A program made the position numbers and the translations under genes. Below the pieces are notes generated by a model. That model did not search any database and had not been told where the DNA came from. It was given only the letters and a program-made list of their open reading frames with translations. A stretch of DNA of 64,000 bases from SMWD01 sp964629475 (GTDB taxonomy: Bacteria > Pseudomonadota > Gammaproteobacteria > Steroidobacterales > GCA-2729495): NCBI GenBank assembly GCA_964629475.1, contig CAZVQW010000007.1, positions 1 to 64,000 of the forward strand. The letters are read 5' to 3'. This document shows, one piece after another, positions 1-9,075 of this stretch (the stretch's first letter is position 1; every line of letters begins with the position of its first letter).

Positions 1-914
1 TCCTTATCGACCTTCTTCGGCATCAGATCCTCAGTCGTAACATCGAGCGCCAGCGCCGATGCACTGGCCGTATAAATCGATGAATAGGTACCGATCATGA
101 TGCCGATAATCAGCGCCAGCGAGAATCCACGCACGGCTTCGCCGCCTAGAAGCAACAAGGCCAGAAGCACGAACAGTGTCGTCATGCTCGTGATTACGGT
201 TCGCCCGAGCATCTGATTGATCGACGTATTCATGATCGCCTCGGCACCCTGCTGCTTGATGAGCCGAAAATTTTCACGAATGCGATCGAATACGACAATC
301 GTATCGTTCAACGAATAACCGATAACGGCCAGGATCGCCGCGAGTACCGACAAATCAAACGGGAACTGAAATATGGAAAACAGTCCGATCGTAATTACAA
401 CATCGTGGACAAGCGCCGCGACCGAACCGACGGCAAATTTCCACTGAAATCGGATCATGATATAGATCAGGATCATGATGACGGCGAACAGCATCGCCAG
501 CCCGCCACGCTCGGTCAACTCCTTGCCGACCTGCGGTCCGACAAACTCGGCACGCCGCAATTCAACTCCGGCAGCACCGGTTGTCAGCAAGCCGAGAATC
601 TGATCACCAATCTTTGCGCTCTCGACACCTTCCTCCGGCAAGACACGAATCAGGACATCAGTGGCGGTCCCGAAATTCTGCACGAGTGCGGAATCAAAAC
701 CGCCCGTCGCCAGGCGGGCGCGAATGTCGCCCAGATCAGCCGGCTCCGAATACCCAACCTCAAGCAACACGCCGCCGGTAAAATCGATACCGAGATTCAG
801 CCCGCGGGTGAACATCGAGGCAATGCCGACAACAATCAACACAGCCGACAAAACTACCGTAAAGCGGCGCTTGCCTAGAAAATCGATATTCGTTTTTGTC
901 GAGATGATTTGCAT
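1..914 (-). CDS. secF: Protein translocase subunit SecF (partial)
   Basis: Inner-membrane partner of SecD in the SecDF-YajC complex, which uses the proton motive force to help pull secreted proteins across the membrane after SecYEG. Only about 304 N-terminal codons are visible; the C-terminus lies beyond the left edge. I read the start at the ATG complementary to 912-914 (protein begins MQIISTKTNIDF). A first membrane segment covers about residues 18-35 and the family motif GIDFTGG sits at about 42-48. It is the last visible gene of the queA-tgt-yajC-secD-secF unit, 49 bases after secD. Confidence 0.95.
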   Translation of the reverse strand, partial: MQIISTKTNIDFLGKRRFTVVLSAVLIVVGIASMFTRGLNLGIDFTGGVLLEVGYSEPADLGDIRARLATGGFDSALVQNFGTATDVLIRVLPEEGVESAKIGDQILGLLTTGAAGVELRRAEFVGPQVGKELTERGGLAMLFAVIMILIYIMIRFQWKFAVGSVAALVHDVVITIGLFSIFQFPFDLSVLAAILAVIGYSLNDTIVVFDRIRENFRLIKQQGAEAIMNTSINQMLGRTVITSMTTLFVLLALLLLGGEAVRGFSLALIIGIMIGTYSSIYTASASALALDVTTEDLMPKKVDK

Positions 915-963
915 CTAATCTTTATTATCCAATCTGGATCGACCTAATCTAAATTAACCTAAT

Positions 964-2808
964 CTAAATCGACAATTGTTTGAGGCTGCGTCCACCGTAG
1001 ATCAGGTTGACCACAGCACGCGTACCGACAATCGCCGTAAACATGGACGTAATGATGCCGAGCGACAGCGTGACGGCAAAGCCTTTTATTGGGCCGGTGC
1101 CGAAAGCAAACAACACGATGGCGGCAATCAATGTAGTGATATTCGCATCGGCAATCGTTGACAACGCCTTCTCATAACCCGCGTGAATACTCGCCTGCGG
1201 TGAATTTCCGTTGCGCAGTTCCTCGCGGATACGCTCGAAAATCAACACATTCGCATCGACAGCCATACCGACCGTCAGCACGATGCCGGCGATCCCCGGC
1301 AGTGTCAGCGATGCCTGCAACAGCGACAGCAGTGCGACGACGAGAACGAGATTCGTCATCAGGGCAAGGTCGGCAACGAACCCAAAGCCCCGATAATAGA
1401 TCACCATGAACACGGCAACGAGCGCCAGGCCGATGATGATGGCTCGCTTACCCTTGTCGACGTTATCCTGACCGAGGCTGGGACCGATCATGCGGCCTTC
1501 GACCTTATAGATCGGCGCGGCCAACGCACCGGCACGCAGCAACAGTGACAGGTCACGCGCTTCGAGTACATCGAGCCCGGTAATCTGAAAATTACTGCTG
1601 AAGACACCCTGAATCGTCGCGACGTTGATGACTTCTTTTACTTCGCGATTAACCTCGACCATCTCGCCGTCACGCTCGACAAGATCACGCTTCTGCTCGA
1701 CGAATACGACAGCCATCGGCTTTTGCAGGTTCTTCTTCGTCGTTTCGAGCATCTCGCGCGAACCTTTGCTGTCCAGACGCACAAACACGGCTGGCTGGCC
1801 CTGCGAGAATCCCGACGTGGCATCGACGAGTTGATCACCTGAAACAATTGTGCGCCGCTTCAGCAATACCGGGTTACCCTCGCGATCTTCATACAACTCA
1901 CAACCGATAGGGGCACGCCCCCGACTCTCGGCCGCGATCGCATTCTCACCGGCACAGACAAGGCGAAACTCAAGTGTCGCCGTCGCCCCGAGTACCCGTT
2001 CGGCCTGGGCGGGATCCTGAACACCGGGCAGCTGTACGACAATACGATCCAGGCCCTGACGCTGGACCAATGGCTCGGCAACGCCAAGCTCATTTACGCG
2101 GTTACGCAACGTCACCGTATTCTGCTGAATGGCAAAATCGCGCCGCTGCTTGATCTGATCTTCCGTCATGCGCGCGACAATGATCACGTTGCCGCTCTCG
2201 GTTCGGCGACTCAGGTCGATATCCTGATCAGCGTCCCGCAATAAAGCTTCGGTCTGGTCCGCATCACCGGCATCGCCGAGCGTAATGCGCACCTCACCGT
2301 TAACGAGGCGCGTCTTGCGTTTAATACGATTCTCGCGCAGCAGCTTGTCGAAATCCGATTCGTATTGCTTGAGCCGCTGTTCTACCGCGCCGTCGATATC
2401 GACCTCGAACAGAAAATGCACTCCGCCGCGCAGGTCGAGTCCGAGACTCATGGGCTCCAGACCTAATGCACGCAGCCAATCGGGTGTCCGTGGCGCAAGC
2501 GTCAGCGCGATAACGTAAGCCTTGCCGAGACTGTCTTGCAACGCATCGCTGGCGCGAAGCTGGTCTTCGACTGCGTCAAACAGCACCATCGCCCGCCCGT
2601 CATCTTCGTAAATACGCGAAAAGCTGATCTGCTGAGTGTCGAGTGCCAGCGAAATCTGGCTAAACTCGAGTTCGGTCATGGCCGAACCGCTGTCGCGACT
2701 GACCTGCAATGCCGGATCATCACCGAAGAGATTCGGCGCCGCGATAAACGCGCCGACCACGACTATGCCGAGGATGAGCAGATTTTTCCAGGCGGGATAG
2801 TGGTTCAT
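964..2808 (-). CDS. secD: Protein translocase subunit SecD
   Basis: Inner-membrane subunit that works with SecF as a proton-driven RND-type motor for protein export. The 614-residue length is normal for the family. Visible features are one N-terminal membrane helix (about 10-28), the GLDLRGGVHFLFEVD motif at about 122-136 opening the large periplasmic part, and a C-terminal block of hydrophobic helices containing GMAVDANVLIFERIREE, the conserved RND-type signature. It lies between yajC (21 bases upstream) and secF on the same strand, as in most gammaproteobacteria. Confidence 0.97.
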   Translation of the reverse strand: MNHYPAWKNLLILGIVVVGAFIAAPNLFGDDPALQVSRDSGSAMTELEFSQISLALDTQQISFSRIYEDDGRAMVLFDAVEDQLRASDALQDSLGKAYVIALTLAPRTPDWLRALGLEPMSLGLDLRGGVHFLFEVDIDGAVEQRLKQYESDFDKLLRENRIKRKTRLVNGEVRITLGDAGDADQTEALLRDADQDIDLSRRTESGNVIIVARMTEDQIKQRRDFAIQQNTVTLRNRVNELGVAEPLVQRQGLDRIVVQLPGVQDPAQAERVLGATATLEFRLVCAGENAIAAESRGRAPIGCELYEDREGNPVLLKRRTIVSGDQLVDATSGFSQGQPAVFVRLDSKGSREMLETTKKNLQKPMAVVFVEQKRDLVERDGEMVEVNREVKEVINVATIQGVFSSNFQITGLDVLEARDLSLLLRAGALAAPIYKVEGRMIGPSLGQDNVDKGKRAIIIGLALVAVFMVIYYRGFGFVADLALMTNLVLVVALLSLLQASLTLPGIAGIVLTVGMAVDANVLIFERIREELRNGNSPQASIHAGYEKALSTIADANITTLIAAIVLFAFGTGPIKGFAVTLSLGIITSMFTAIVGTRAVVNLIYGGRSLKQLSI

Positions 2809-2829
2809 TATGACGTGTCGTCGTCGCCG

Positions 2830-3159
2830 TCAGGCGCTCTTGACCGTGCCTTTCGGCATGATGGCGGCAATCGTGTGACGCTGGATCTTCAGCACCACAC
2901 CATCGGCAACCTGCACATGCACAAACTGATCCTTGACCTCCGTTACCGTACCTAGCGCTCCGCCGGCCGTCACGACTTCGTCACCGACCGCGATATTTGC
3001 AACCAGTTCCTTGTGTTCTTTCTGGCGCTTGTTCTGCGGCCTGATCAACAGGAAGTAGAAAACCGCGAAAATCAACACCAGCGGTAACAGGCTCATAAAC
3101 GGATCTGACTGCCCTTCGACCTGTGCGTATGCGTCTTGTATAAACCAGCCCATATTCAT
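2830..3159 (-). CDS. yajC: Preprotein translocase accessory subunit YajC
   Basis: Small single-pass membrane protein that co-purifies with SecDF. It has 109 residues, an N-terminal helix at about 20-40 (LLPLVLIFAVFYFLLIRPQ) followed directly by the basic QNKRQKEHKEL stretch, and the GDEVVTAGG motif that typifies the family. It sits between tgt (52 bases upstream) and secD. The alternative frame that overlaps it is a shadow. Confidence 0.95.
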   Translation of the reverse strand: MNMGWFIQDAYAQVEGQSDPFMSLLPLVLIFAVFYFLLIRPQNKRQKEHKELVANIAVGDEVVTAGGALGTVTEVKDQFVHVQVADGVVLKIQRHTIAAIMPKGTVKSA

Positions 3160-3211
3160 GCTCTATCGGCAAAACGGCGCGTATTATGCCACAGATACCG
3201 TGAATTGTTTC

Positions 3212-4339
3212 TCATGCTCCGGTCGGACCGCTCAGCCAATTCCGGGCAAATTCGGCAAATGTGTCAGCCTCGATCGCGCCACGAATCTCGGCCATCAACG
3301 ACTGATAGTAATGCAGGTTATGTATCGTATTCAGGCGCGCACCCAGCATCTCACCGCAGCGGTCCAGGTGCTTGAGGTAGGCCCGGCTATAGTTTTTACA
3401 GGTGTAACATTCACAACCTTCCTGCAGCGGCCGTGGATCGTCACGATATCGTGCATTACGAATCCGCACGACACCCCGATCCGTGAACAGGTGGCCGTTG
3501 CGCGCATTGCGTGTCGGCATGACGCAGTCGAACATGTCGATACCACGGGCGACGGCCTTGACGATATCGGCCGGCGTGCCGACCCCCATCAGGTAGCGGG
3601 GTTTGTCGGCCGGCATCTGCGGCACCGTGTGCTCGAGTATGGCAAGCCGCTCATCTTCAGTTTCGCCAACCGACAGCCCACCGAGTGCGATTCCATCAAA
3701 ATCCAGTTCGAGCAGGCCCTCGAGCGACGCCGTGCGCAAAGCCGGGTACATGCCGCCCTGCACGATGCCGAACACGGCAGCGCCGCGCTCGGCGCTGCCC
3801 AGCCCGGAAAAAGCATCATGGCTGCGTTTCGCCCAGCGCAGAGAAAGTTCCATCGACCGACGCGCATCTCGTTCACTGGCCGGATAATCTGTGCACTCAT
3901 CGAAAATCATCTGAATATCGCTGCCGAGATCAGCCTGGATCTGCATGACGCTTTCGGGCGTCAGCATGACCTTGCTGCCATCGGTCGGTGCCCGAAATTC
4001 GACACCCTCCTCGGCTATTTTGCGGCGTTTCGTCAGGCTCCAGACCTGGAAACCACCCGAGTCGGTCAGGATCGGCCGCGTCCAGTGCATGAACTTGTGC
4101 AGCCCGCCAAATTCACGAATCAGTTCACTTCCCGGCCGGAGCATCAGGTGAAATGTGTTGCCCAGAATGACCTCTGCCCCAATGCTTTCCAGCTCCTCCG
4201 GCGTCACTGCCTTGACCGTACCGTACGTACCGACCGGCATGAAAGCCGGTGTGTTGATCCGCCCTCGTGCCAGCTGAATCCGGCCACGGCGCGCTTCAGC
4301 GGATGTGGCGATCAGGTCGAATTGCATCGGACTCGTCAT
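3212..4339 (-). CDS. tgt: Queuine tRNA-ribosyltransferase (TGT)
   Basis: Exchanges guanine-34 of GU(N)-anticodon tRNAs for preQ1, the step before QueA in queuosine synthesis. I place the start at the ATG complementary to 4337-4339 (MTSPMQFDL), giving 375 residues, the E. coli length, and an ATGA overlap with the queA stop; the longer open frame upstream lies inside queA. Visible are DSGGFQVWSL in the substrate pocket, GGLSVGE, MFDCVMPTRNARNG with the nucleophilic aspartate, and the zinc-binding CECYTC...H cluster near the C-terminus. Confidence 0.97.
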   Translation of the reverse strand: MTSPMQFDLIATSAEARRGRIQLARGRINTPAFMPVGTYGTVKAVTPEELESIGAEVILGNTFHLMLRPGSELIREFGGLHKFMHWTRPILTDSGGFQVWSLTKRRKIAEEGVEFRAPTDGSKVMLTPESVMQIQADLGSDIQMIFDECTDYPASERDARRSMELSLRWAKRSHDAFSGLGSAERGAAVFGIVQGGMYPALRTASLEGLLELDFDGIALGGLSVGETEDERLAILEHTVPQMPADKPRYLMGVGTPADIVKAVARGIDMFDCVMPTRNARNGHLFTDRGVVRIRNARYRDDPRPLQEGCECYTCKNYSRAYLKHLDRCGEMLGARLNTIHNLHYYQSLMAEIRGAIEADTFAEFARNWLSGPTGA

Positions 4340-5394
4340 GGTCGTACTTCTCTTGTCAGCCGGGCAGACGCCGTTGGGCAGCGGGTACAAAACATCGCAT
4401 CGCCGTAACTGAAAAATCGGTAACCACCGGCGACCGCATGCTCGTAAGCGGCGAGGATAGACTCGGTGCCGGCAAATGCACAAACCAGCATCAGCAATGA
4501 CGATTCGGGCAGATGAAAATTCGTCAACAACGCATCGACGACATTGAAACGAAACCCCGGGCGGATAAATAATTTTGTTTCACCCGAGTACGGCGCCAAC
4601 GTGCCGGACCGTGCGGCGGTCTCGAGGCCGCGTACCGAGGTCGTACCCACCGCGACGACGCGACCGCCCCTTGCGTGGGTTGCTTTTACGGCGCGACACA
4701 ATTCAGCCGATACCTCGACACGCTCGGCATGCAATTCGCCAGACTCGATCTGTTGTGGGCGTAACGGCTGAAACGTCCCGGCACCCACATGCAGCGTCAG
4801 AAAACCGAGTTCAATGCCGCACTCACGCAACTCGTCCAATTGCCCGGTGTCGAAATGCAGACCGGCGGTTGGCGCGGCGACCGCGCCCGGTTCACGCGCA
4901 AAAACAGTCTGATAGCGCACTCGATCGGCCTCGTCATCGGCTCGCTCTATATAGGGCGGTAGCGGCACGTGGCCGTATTCATCCAGCACCTGATCGACCG
5001 GCCGCGAGAACCGCAGAACAAAAAACCCGTCACGCCGCTCCTCGACCTTCGCAACCGTGCCACCGTCAAACTCAATCTGCCCGCCGACGACCGGGGCACG
5101 ATTTGCCCTGAGCTGAACCAGCGCGAGATCGACGTCGAGTTGCCGCTCAAGCAACATTTCCACTCGCCCCCCACTCACTTTGCGCCCGCGCAACCGGGCC
5201 GGAATCACTTTCGTATCGTTCAGAACCAGCAAATCCCCGGGCTCGAGCAGGCGACCGAGGTCGGTAATCCGTAAGTCCTCACATGGCCGTCCGCCGGGTG
5301 GTACATGCAGCAAACGACTGGCCGACCGGTCGGCCAGCGGCTGCTGGGCGATCTGATGGGGCGGCAGGTCGAATTGAAAAGCACCTGAATTCAT
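4336..5394 (-). CDS. queA: S-adenosylmethionine:tRNA ribosyltransferase-isomerase
   Basis: Transfers and isomerises the ribosyl group of AdoMet onto preQ1-tRNA to form epoxyqueuosine. 352 residues, full length. Family motifs are LNDTKVIPARL (about 57-67), PTAGLHF, VGAGTFQP, VGTTSVR and the C-terminal TNFHLPESSLLMLV. It is the first gene of the queA-tgt-yajC-secDF unit and shares a 4-base ATGA overlap with tgt. A palindromic repeat lies upstream of its start. Confidence 0.97.
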   Translation of the reverse strand: MNSGAFQFDLPPHQIAQQPLADRSASRLLHVPPGGRPCEDLRITDLGRLLEPGDLLVLNDTKVIPARLRGRKVSGGRVEMLLERQLDVDLALVQLRANRAPVVGGQIEFDGGTVAKVEERRDGFFVLRFSRPVDQVLDEYGHVPLPPYIERADDEADRVRYQTVFAREPGAVAAPTAGLHFDTGQLDELRECGIELGFLTLHVGAGTFQPLRPQQIESGELHAERVEVSAELCRAVKATHARGGRVVAVGTTSVRGLETAARSGTLAPYSGETKLFIRPGFRFNVVDALLTNFHLPESSLLMLVCAFAGTESILAAYEHAVAGGYRFFSYGDAMFCTRCPTASARLTREVRP

Positions 5395-5456
5395 GGGGTG
5401 GAAGGGTAACGGACAGAAAAGGCCTTGGACAGATTGCGGTATGACTTAGGACAGTA

Positions 5457-5562
5457 ACGATCGTGCCACCGAATCAGCCGGGCGGGGCCGGGGATATGTC
5501 CCGACCCGACTAATGACTTCCGGAGGCGAGGGGCATATCCCCGGCCCCGCCCGGCGGCAATT
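5457..5562. repeat. Type A palindromic interspersed repeat, copy 1
   Basis: About 105 bases containing a perfect 22-base inverted repeat: arms 5477-5498 (starting gccgggcggggccgg) and 5534-5555, with a 35-base loop. A nearly identical unit, including loop and flanks, recurs at 20757-20863, and a damaged copy in opposite orientation lies at about 12064-12211. All copies are intergenic. The arms could form a strong RNA hairpin, but no T-run follows. This copy holds most of the 5395-5611 gap between queA and the PDZ gene. Confidence 0.85.
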
Positions 5563-5611
5563 CAAGCTGTGAACTTTCAGGAATTAACGCTACGCGCCGA
5601 TCGATGCCGAG

Positions 5612-6439
5612 CTAGCCACCCTCGGGCTGTGTATCATTCCCCGGCTCAGGTAACAAAATCTCGACATCGGTGCCCCGCTGATCCCGCATGATCCCGATCA
5701 CAACCTCCTCACCCGGTTCATACGAGCGCAAAATCCGCATCGCGTGGCCAGGATCCTTCGGACTGCGACCACCAATGGTGCGAATGACATCGCCGTCCTG
5801 CAGGTCGATCGTCTCGTCATTGGGCGCCCGAATCACAAGCAACCCATGCTCGGTGCCAAAATAGCGCCCGAGCTCCGGCGTCAGGGCAACGAGCTCCATG
5901 CCGGAAAACAAGCCGTGATGGCGCCAGCGATACTGCAATGAACCGATGATATCTTCACCGAATTGCCTGCCAAACTGCTCGAGGTCGCGTATGAACGGAT
6001 AGCCCGGCTCCACCATCATGGTCGGGTCCAGTTCATCGGCCGTCAGGACTGTCTGACTAGCCTGGCCGTCGCGCAGATAAACTACCGTGAGCACTTCACC
6101 GGGCGACACGCCGGCCATGAATGCGAGCAACGCCCGGTTCGCATCGCCCGACGATGCGGCCATCAACAACGCACCGTCGATCTCGACGATCACATCGTTA
6201 ACCCGCAATCCCGCATCATCGGCGGCGCTGCCGGGAGCGATACCGACGATCATGACACCCTCGACCGGCCCGCCATTCTCACGTCCGTTGGCGATATTGA
6301 TGCCGAGGACCGCGCGGCGTTCCGGTTCGATGACAGGTAAGTCCGGGTTCTGTGCGATCGCAGGACCGCCAAATAAAAAAGATATTATTATTAATAATTT
6401 CTTATAGTTATTGTTTATATTTAAAGTTAATTTTGACAT
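5612..6439 (-). CDS. Exported PDZ-domain protein
   Basis: 275 residues with an N-terminal signal peptide (hydrophobic about 14-27, ending GGPAIAQ) and probably two PDZ domains: about 40-130, with the IAPGSAADDAGLRVNDVI carboxylate-loop pattern, and a weaker one about 185-265 (LQDGDVIRTIGGRSP). No protease catalytic domain is present, so it is a PDZ adaptor rather than a DegP/DegS enzyme. It starts 3 bases after the stop of the membrane protein gene upstream, so it is probably translationally coupled and in the ECF sigma operon. The first 25 codons are markedly AT-rich. Its exact role is unknown; envelope sensing is an inference from context. Confidence 0.75.
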   Translation of the reverse strand: MSKLTLNINNNYKKLLIIISFLFGGPAIAQNPDLPVIEPERRAVLGINIANGRENGGPVEGVMIVGIAPGSAADDAGLRVNDVIVEIDGALLMAASSGDANRALLAFMAGVSPGEVLTVVYLRDGQASQTVLTADELDPTMMVEPGYPFIRDLEQFGRQFGEDIIGSLQYRWRHHGLFSGMELVALTPELGRYFGTEHGLLVIRAPNDETIDLQDGDVIRTIGGRSPKDPGHAMRILRSYEPGEEVVIGIMRDQRGTDVEILLPEPGNDTQPEGG

Positions 6440-6442
6440 CGG

Positions 6443-7042
6443 TCAAAAACCAGTTGCACCGGTTTCTGCGTAACGTGCTCGTACGAGTTGATCCATAAAT
6501 TCAACTCTGCGCCGCCACAGTTCAGATGCACCTGCAGGCTGGTAGCGCGGACCGTCAACCGGTACCTGACGTCGCTCAATACCACCTCCGCTGCGTGCTG
6601 TTTTGTTCAACCCGGTTCTATTTAATTGATAATCGACCGCCGCGATCCGATCCTCCAGTTCTGCAATGACGCCGGCCGTATCGGCTTGTGCAATCCGTCC
6701 GCGCGCCGGCAACCCGCTGAGCAGACGCTCCATGTATTGTGAGCGCTGTTGCCAGGCTCGTACCTGCGCATCCACCTCACGCGCTTCGGGCCGCACGGCA
6801 GGGGCCGAAACAATGATCGACTCGATGATTGGCGGACTCGTCGACATTACCGCAAACTCTCGTTGCTGCATGATCAGAAAGCCTGCGGCGACCGTAACGA
6901 TGACCGATGCGGCAGTCGCAAGTCCGACCCCCCAACGCATCCGGTTGAGTCGTGCCTGACGTGCGGCGAGACGACGCCAACCATCAGCGGGCGGCTCCAG
7001 GTCCGGCATAGACCGCAAAAGTTCTGCTACGTCGGACTTCAT
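6443..7042 (-). CDS. Single-pass membrane protein, possible anti-sigma factor
   Basis: 199 residues: an N-terminal cytoplasmic segment of about 35 residues rich in Arg, one transmembrane helix at about 37-57, then a periplasmic part with a probable coiled segment (VIAELEDRIAAVDYQLN). Topology and position, directly downstream of an ECF sigma gene with an ATGA overlap, match an anti-sigma factor. I see no ZAS zinc motif or other named domain, so the family is not recognised. The PDZ protein gene follows 3 bases later. Confidence 0.6.
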   Translation of the reverse strand: MKSDVAELLRSMPDLEPPADGWRRLAARQARLNRMRWGVGLATAASVIVTVAAGFLIMQQREFAVMSTSPPIIESIIVSAPAVRPEAREVDAQVRAWQQRSQYMERLLSGLPARGRIAQADTAGVIAELEDRIAAVDYQLNRTGLNKTARSGGGIERRQVPVDGPRYQPAGASELWRRRVEFMDQLVRARYAETGATGF

Positions 7043-7632
7043 GCGCCCTTCTCCGCGGCAGAAGTCGACTCCTGCGCCCCATTTTCAACTGCCCGGCGCA
7101 GGCGCTGGTGCGCTCGCGCGAGTTGAGACTTGGAAAAACTGACACTCTTGCCCATCAACGTCGCAATCTCGCGGTGTGTATAACCCTCAATATCATGCAG
7201 GATCACGATCACGCGACTGACATCGGACAGCCTGGCCAGCGCCCGCTCCAGATCCAGATGCACATTCGTCAACGCCGCTTCGCCGACGATGCGTGGCTCC
7301 GTGGCGGGATGATTTTCGCCAAGATCACGAAACAGCGTCGCGCGGTTCTGCCAGGCCGACCGCATGTGCATCAGGCATTTGCTGACTGCAATTTTGCGTA
7401 TCCACGTTGCCAGTGAAGCATCGCCGCGAAACCGGTCAATGCCGCGCATCACCTCGATAAAAGTCTCCTGCGACAGATCGTCGGCAGTGGTCGTGGACCC
7501 CGTCATCCGGGCAAGCAGCGAATAAACCGGTGCACTGAAAGTCCGGTAGATGATCTCGTGAGCCCGGATATCGCCACGCCGCGCCTGTTCGACGATCCCC
7601 GGATCCAGTGTTTTTCCCGCAAAACCAGCCAT
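7039..7632 (-). CDS. ECF-type RNA polymerase sigma factor
   Basis: 197-residue sigma-70 family protein. Region 2 is visible in DDLSQETFIEVMRGIDRFRGDASLATWIRKIAVSKC (described in parts: DDLSQETFIEV, then FRGDASLATWIRKIA, at about 50-90). Region 4 with a helix-turn-helix is at about 135-180 (LHDIEGYTHREIATLMGKS). It heads a three-gene operon with a membrane protein and a PDZ protein. The overlap with the next gene is 4 bases. The target promoters are not evident from the window. Confidence 0.9.
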   Translation of the reverse strand: MAGFAGKTLDPGIVEQARRGDIRAHEIIYRTFSAPVYSLLARMTGSTTTADDLSQETFIEVMRGIDRFRGDASLATWIRKIAVSKCLMHMRSAWQNRATLFRDLGENHPATEPRIVGEAALTNVHLDLERALARLSDVSRVIVILHDIEGYTHREIATLMGKSVSFSKSQLARAHQRLRRAVENGAQESTSAAEKGA

Positions 7633-7806
7633 ATGGATCAGTTAGATGCTCGTGTGAAGCAGATGGTCGCAATCTTACCGCAGTCAATATCTGCAGAAGA
7701 ACTGCCGTCTGCTGCAGGTTTCCATGGATCCAGGACGGATAACCCATGTTTATTCAATTGCATAACGCGAATCCGATGGTAGAGTATGCGCCGTTCAGCG
7801 CCCGTG

Positions 7807-7893
7807 GCCCGGGTGGCGGAATTGGTAGACGCGGTGGATTCAAAATCCATTGTTAGAAATAACGTGCGAGTTCAAGTCTCGCCCCGGGCACCA
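7807..7893 (+). tRNA. tRNA-Leu (anticodon CAA)
   Basis: An 87-base cloverleaf. The acceptor stem GCCCGGG (7807-7813) pairs with CCCGGGC (7883-7889), followed by discriminator A and an encoded CCA. The anticodon arm is GTGGA-TTCAAAA-TCCAT, so the anticodon is CAA. There is a long variable arm typical of class II tRNA-Leu, and the T arm is GCGAG-TTCAAGT-CTCGC. It closely resembles E. coli tRNA-Leu(CAA). Confidence 0.96.
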
Positions 7894-7944
7894 GCATAAT
7901 TTCTGAATTAATTACAATTTGTCAGCAACATCACGCTTATTTCT

Positions 7945-8529
7945 ATGCTAAAAAATAGTGCTTCAGAATGGGGATTGATTTCTCGCGCCATACATTGGCT
8001 CGTGGTTTTGTTCATCGCCATAGAGATTGCCCTGGGATTCTGGATGGAGGATCTCCTTGAGGTCTACACTGAAACTCAGGGCGATGACACCTGGGTTCTG
8101 CTCTCGATGAATGGGCATCATACGATCGGCTTGCTGATACTTTTTCTTGCCTTTCTGCGCATCAGTTGGCGCATGAACCATCCCATACCGGATTTACCTG
8201 CAGGTTATGCGGCATTTCAACGCATTCTGGCCAGAACAACCCAGATATTTTTATATTTTTTGATGGTGTTCTACCCGGTGACCGGTTGGGCCGTAGCGTC
8301 GGCTTCTGCCGCGGAGTTTCCGGTTTTTTTCTTTGGGCTGGAAATACCGCGTATGATGGCGCCTAGAACTGACGGATCGACTTTTGCCTATGACTTGTTT
8401 TCTGTGACACACCAAACTTGCTGGAAAATCGGCGCTGCACTTTTAACACTGCATGTATCCGGTGCGTTATGGGGACAATTCATCAAGAAGAACCATATCC
8501 TGATGCGAATGTGGCGCGGGCATGACTGA
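7945..8529 (+). CDS. Cytochrome b561 family protein
   Basis: 194-residue integral membrane di-heme cytochrome of the bacterial b561 (CybB-like) type, which passes electrons between quinone and other carriers in the inner membrane. Four hydrophobic helices are visible. Candidate heme ligands are the histidines in RAIHWLVV (about 17), NGHHTIG (about 57-58), and the fourth helix SVTHQTCWKIGAALLTLHVSG. It starts 51 bases after tRNA-Leu and is followed 80 bases later by another small membrane protein gene on the same strand. Confidence 0.85.
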   Translation: MLKNSASEWGLISRAIHWLVVLFIAIEIALGFWMEDLLEVYTETQGDDTWVLLSMNGHHTIGLLILFLAFLRISWRMNHPIPDLPAGYAAFQRILARTTQIFLYFLMVFYPVTGWAVASASAAEFPVFFFGLEIPRMMAPRTDGSTFAYDLFSVTHQTCWKIGAALLTLHVSGALWGQFIKKNHILMRMWRGHD

Positions 8530-8610
8530 TACCGGATTCAAGCTTTTTCAGACTCACTAAAGCTTCTGAGAAGCATTAATTTTTTGACCAAATAAAGGGG
8601 AGAACCTGTA

Positions 8611-8988
8611 GTGCCTACCATTATCATTATTGCCGTCATTTCGATCACGGCTGCATTGCTTTTCTATACGGCCGCAGTCTGGTGGAACTGGACGAACAAG
8701 CGGCTTGAGCTCAAGCACCTGATTCTGTTCTATCTGGGTCTGGCGGGCGACATACTGGGCACCGCCATGATGAAGTCATCAGTCGAAGAAGTGACCTACG
8801 ATCTGCATACGATCAGCGGATACACGGCACTGGTTCTGATGTTGATCATTACGGCAGCCGGTACCCTGGCCCTCATGCAGAAAAGTGAACGCGTACTGAC
8901 CAATTTCCATAAATTCGGAGTACCCGTCTGGTGCATCTGGACCATCTCGTGGATCACCGGGGTTGTCCTCGGAATTCAGAAGTTCTGA
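8611..8988 (+). CDS. Small four-helix membrane protein (HsmA/TIGR03987-like)
   Basis: 125 residues, almost all membrane helices (about 4-24, 34-52, 68-90, 98-120), starting at a GTG at 8611. It resembles the small HsmA-type membrane family; that assignment is from memory of the pattern only, and function is unknown. It follows the cytochrome b561 gene with the same orientation and is closed by a clear intrinsic terminator at 9033-9060. Confidence 0.6.
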   Translation: MPTIIIIAVISITAALLFYTAAVWWNWTNKRLELKHLILFYLGLAGDILGTAMMKSSVEEVTYDLHTISGYTALVLMLIITAAGTLALMQKSERVLTNFHKFGVPVWCIWTISWITGVVLGIQKF

Positions 8989-9032
8989 TACGGCGCAAGA
9001 ACGTTTCAGACGCGGGACTCCCGCGAAACTAA

Positions 9033-9060
9033 AGCAGGCTACATCAGCCTGCTTTTTTTT
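9033..9060 (+). terminator. Rho-independent terminator
   Basis: Perfect 8-bp stem AGCAGGCT (9033-9040) and AGCCTGCT (9046-9053), 5-base loop, then a run of T to 9060. It ends the cytochrome b561 / small membrane protein unit and lies between that unit and the convergent typA. Confidence 0.9.
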
Positions 9061-9075
9061 GGACCGCCAGATGCT

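Noticed and set aside
3158..4408. 416-residue plus-strand frame opposite tgt
   Set aside because: Antisense shadow of a well-conserved gene with low-quality, Arg/His-rich composition.
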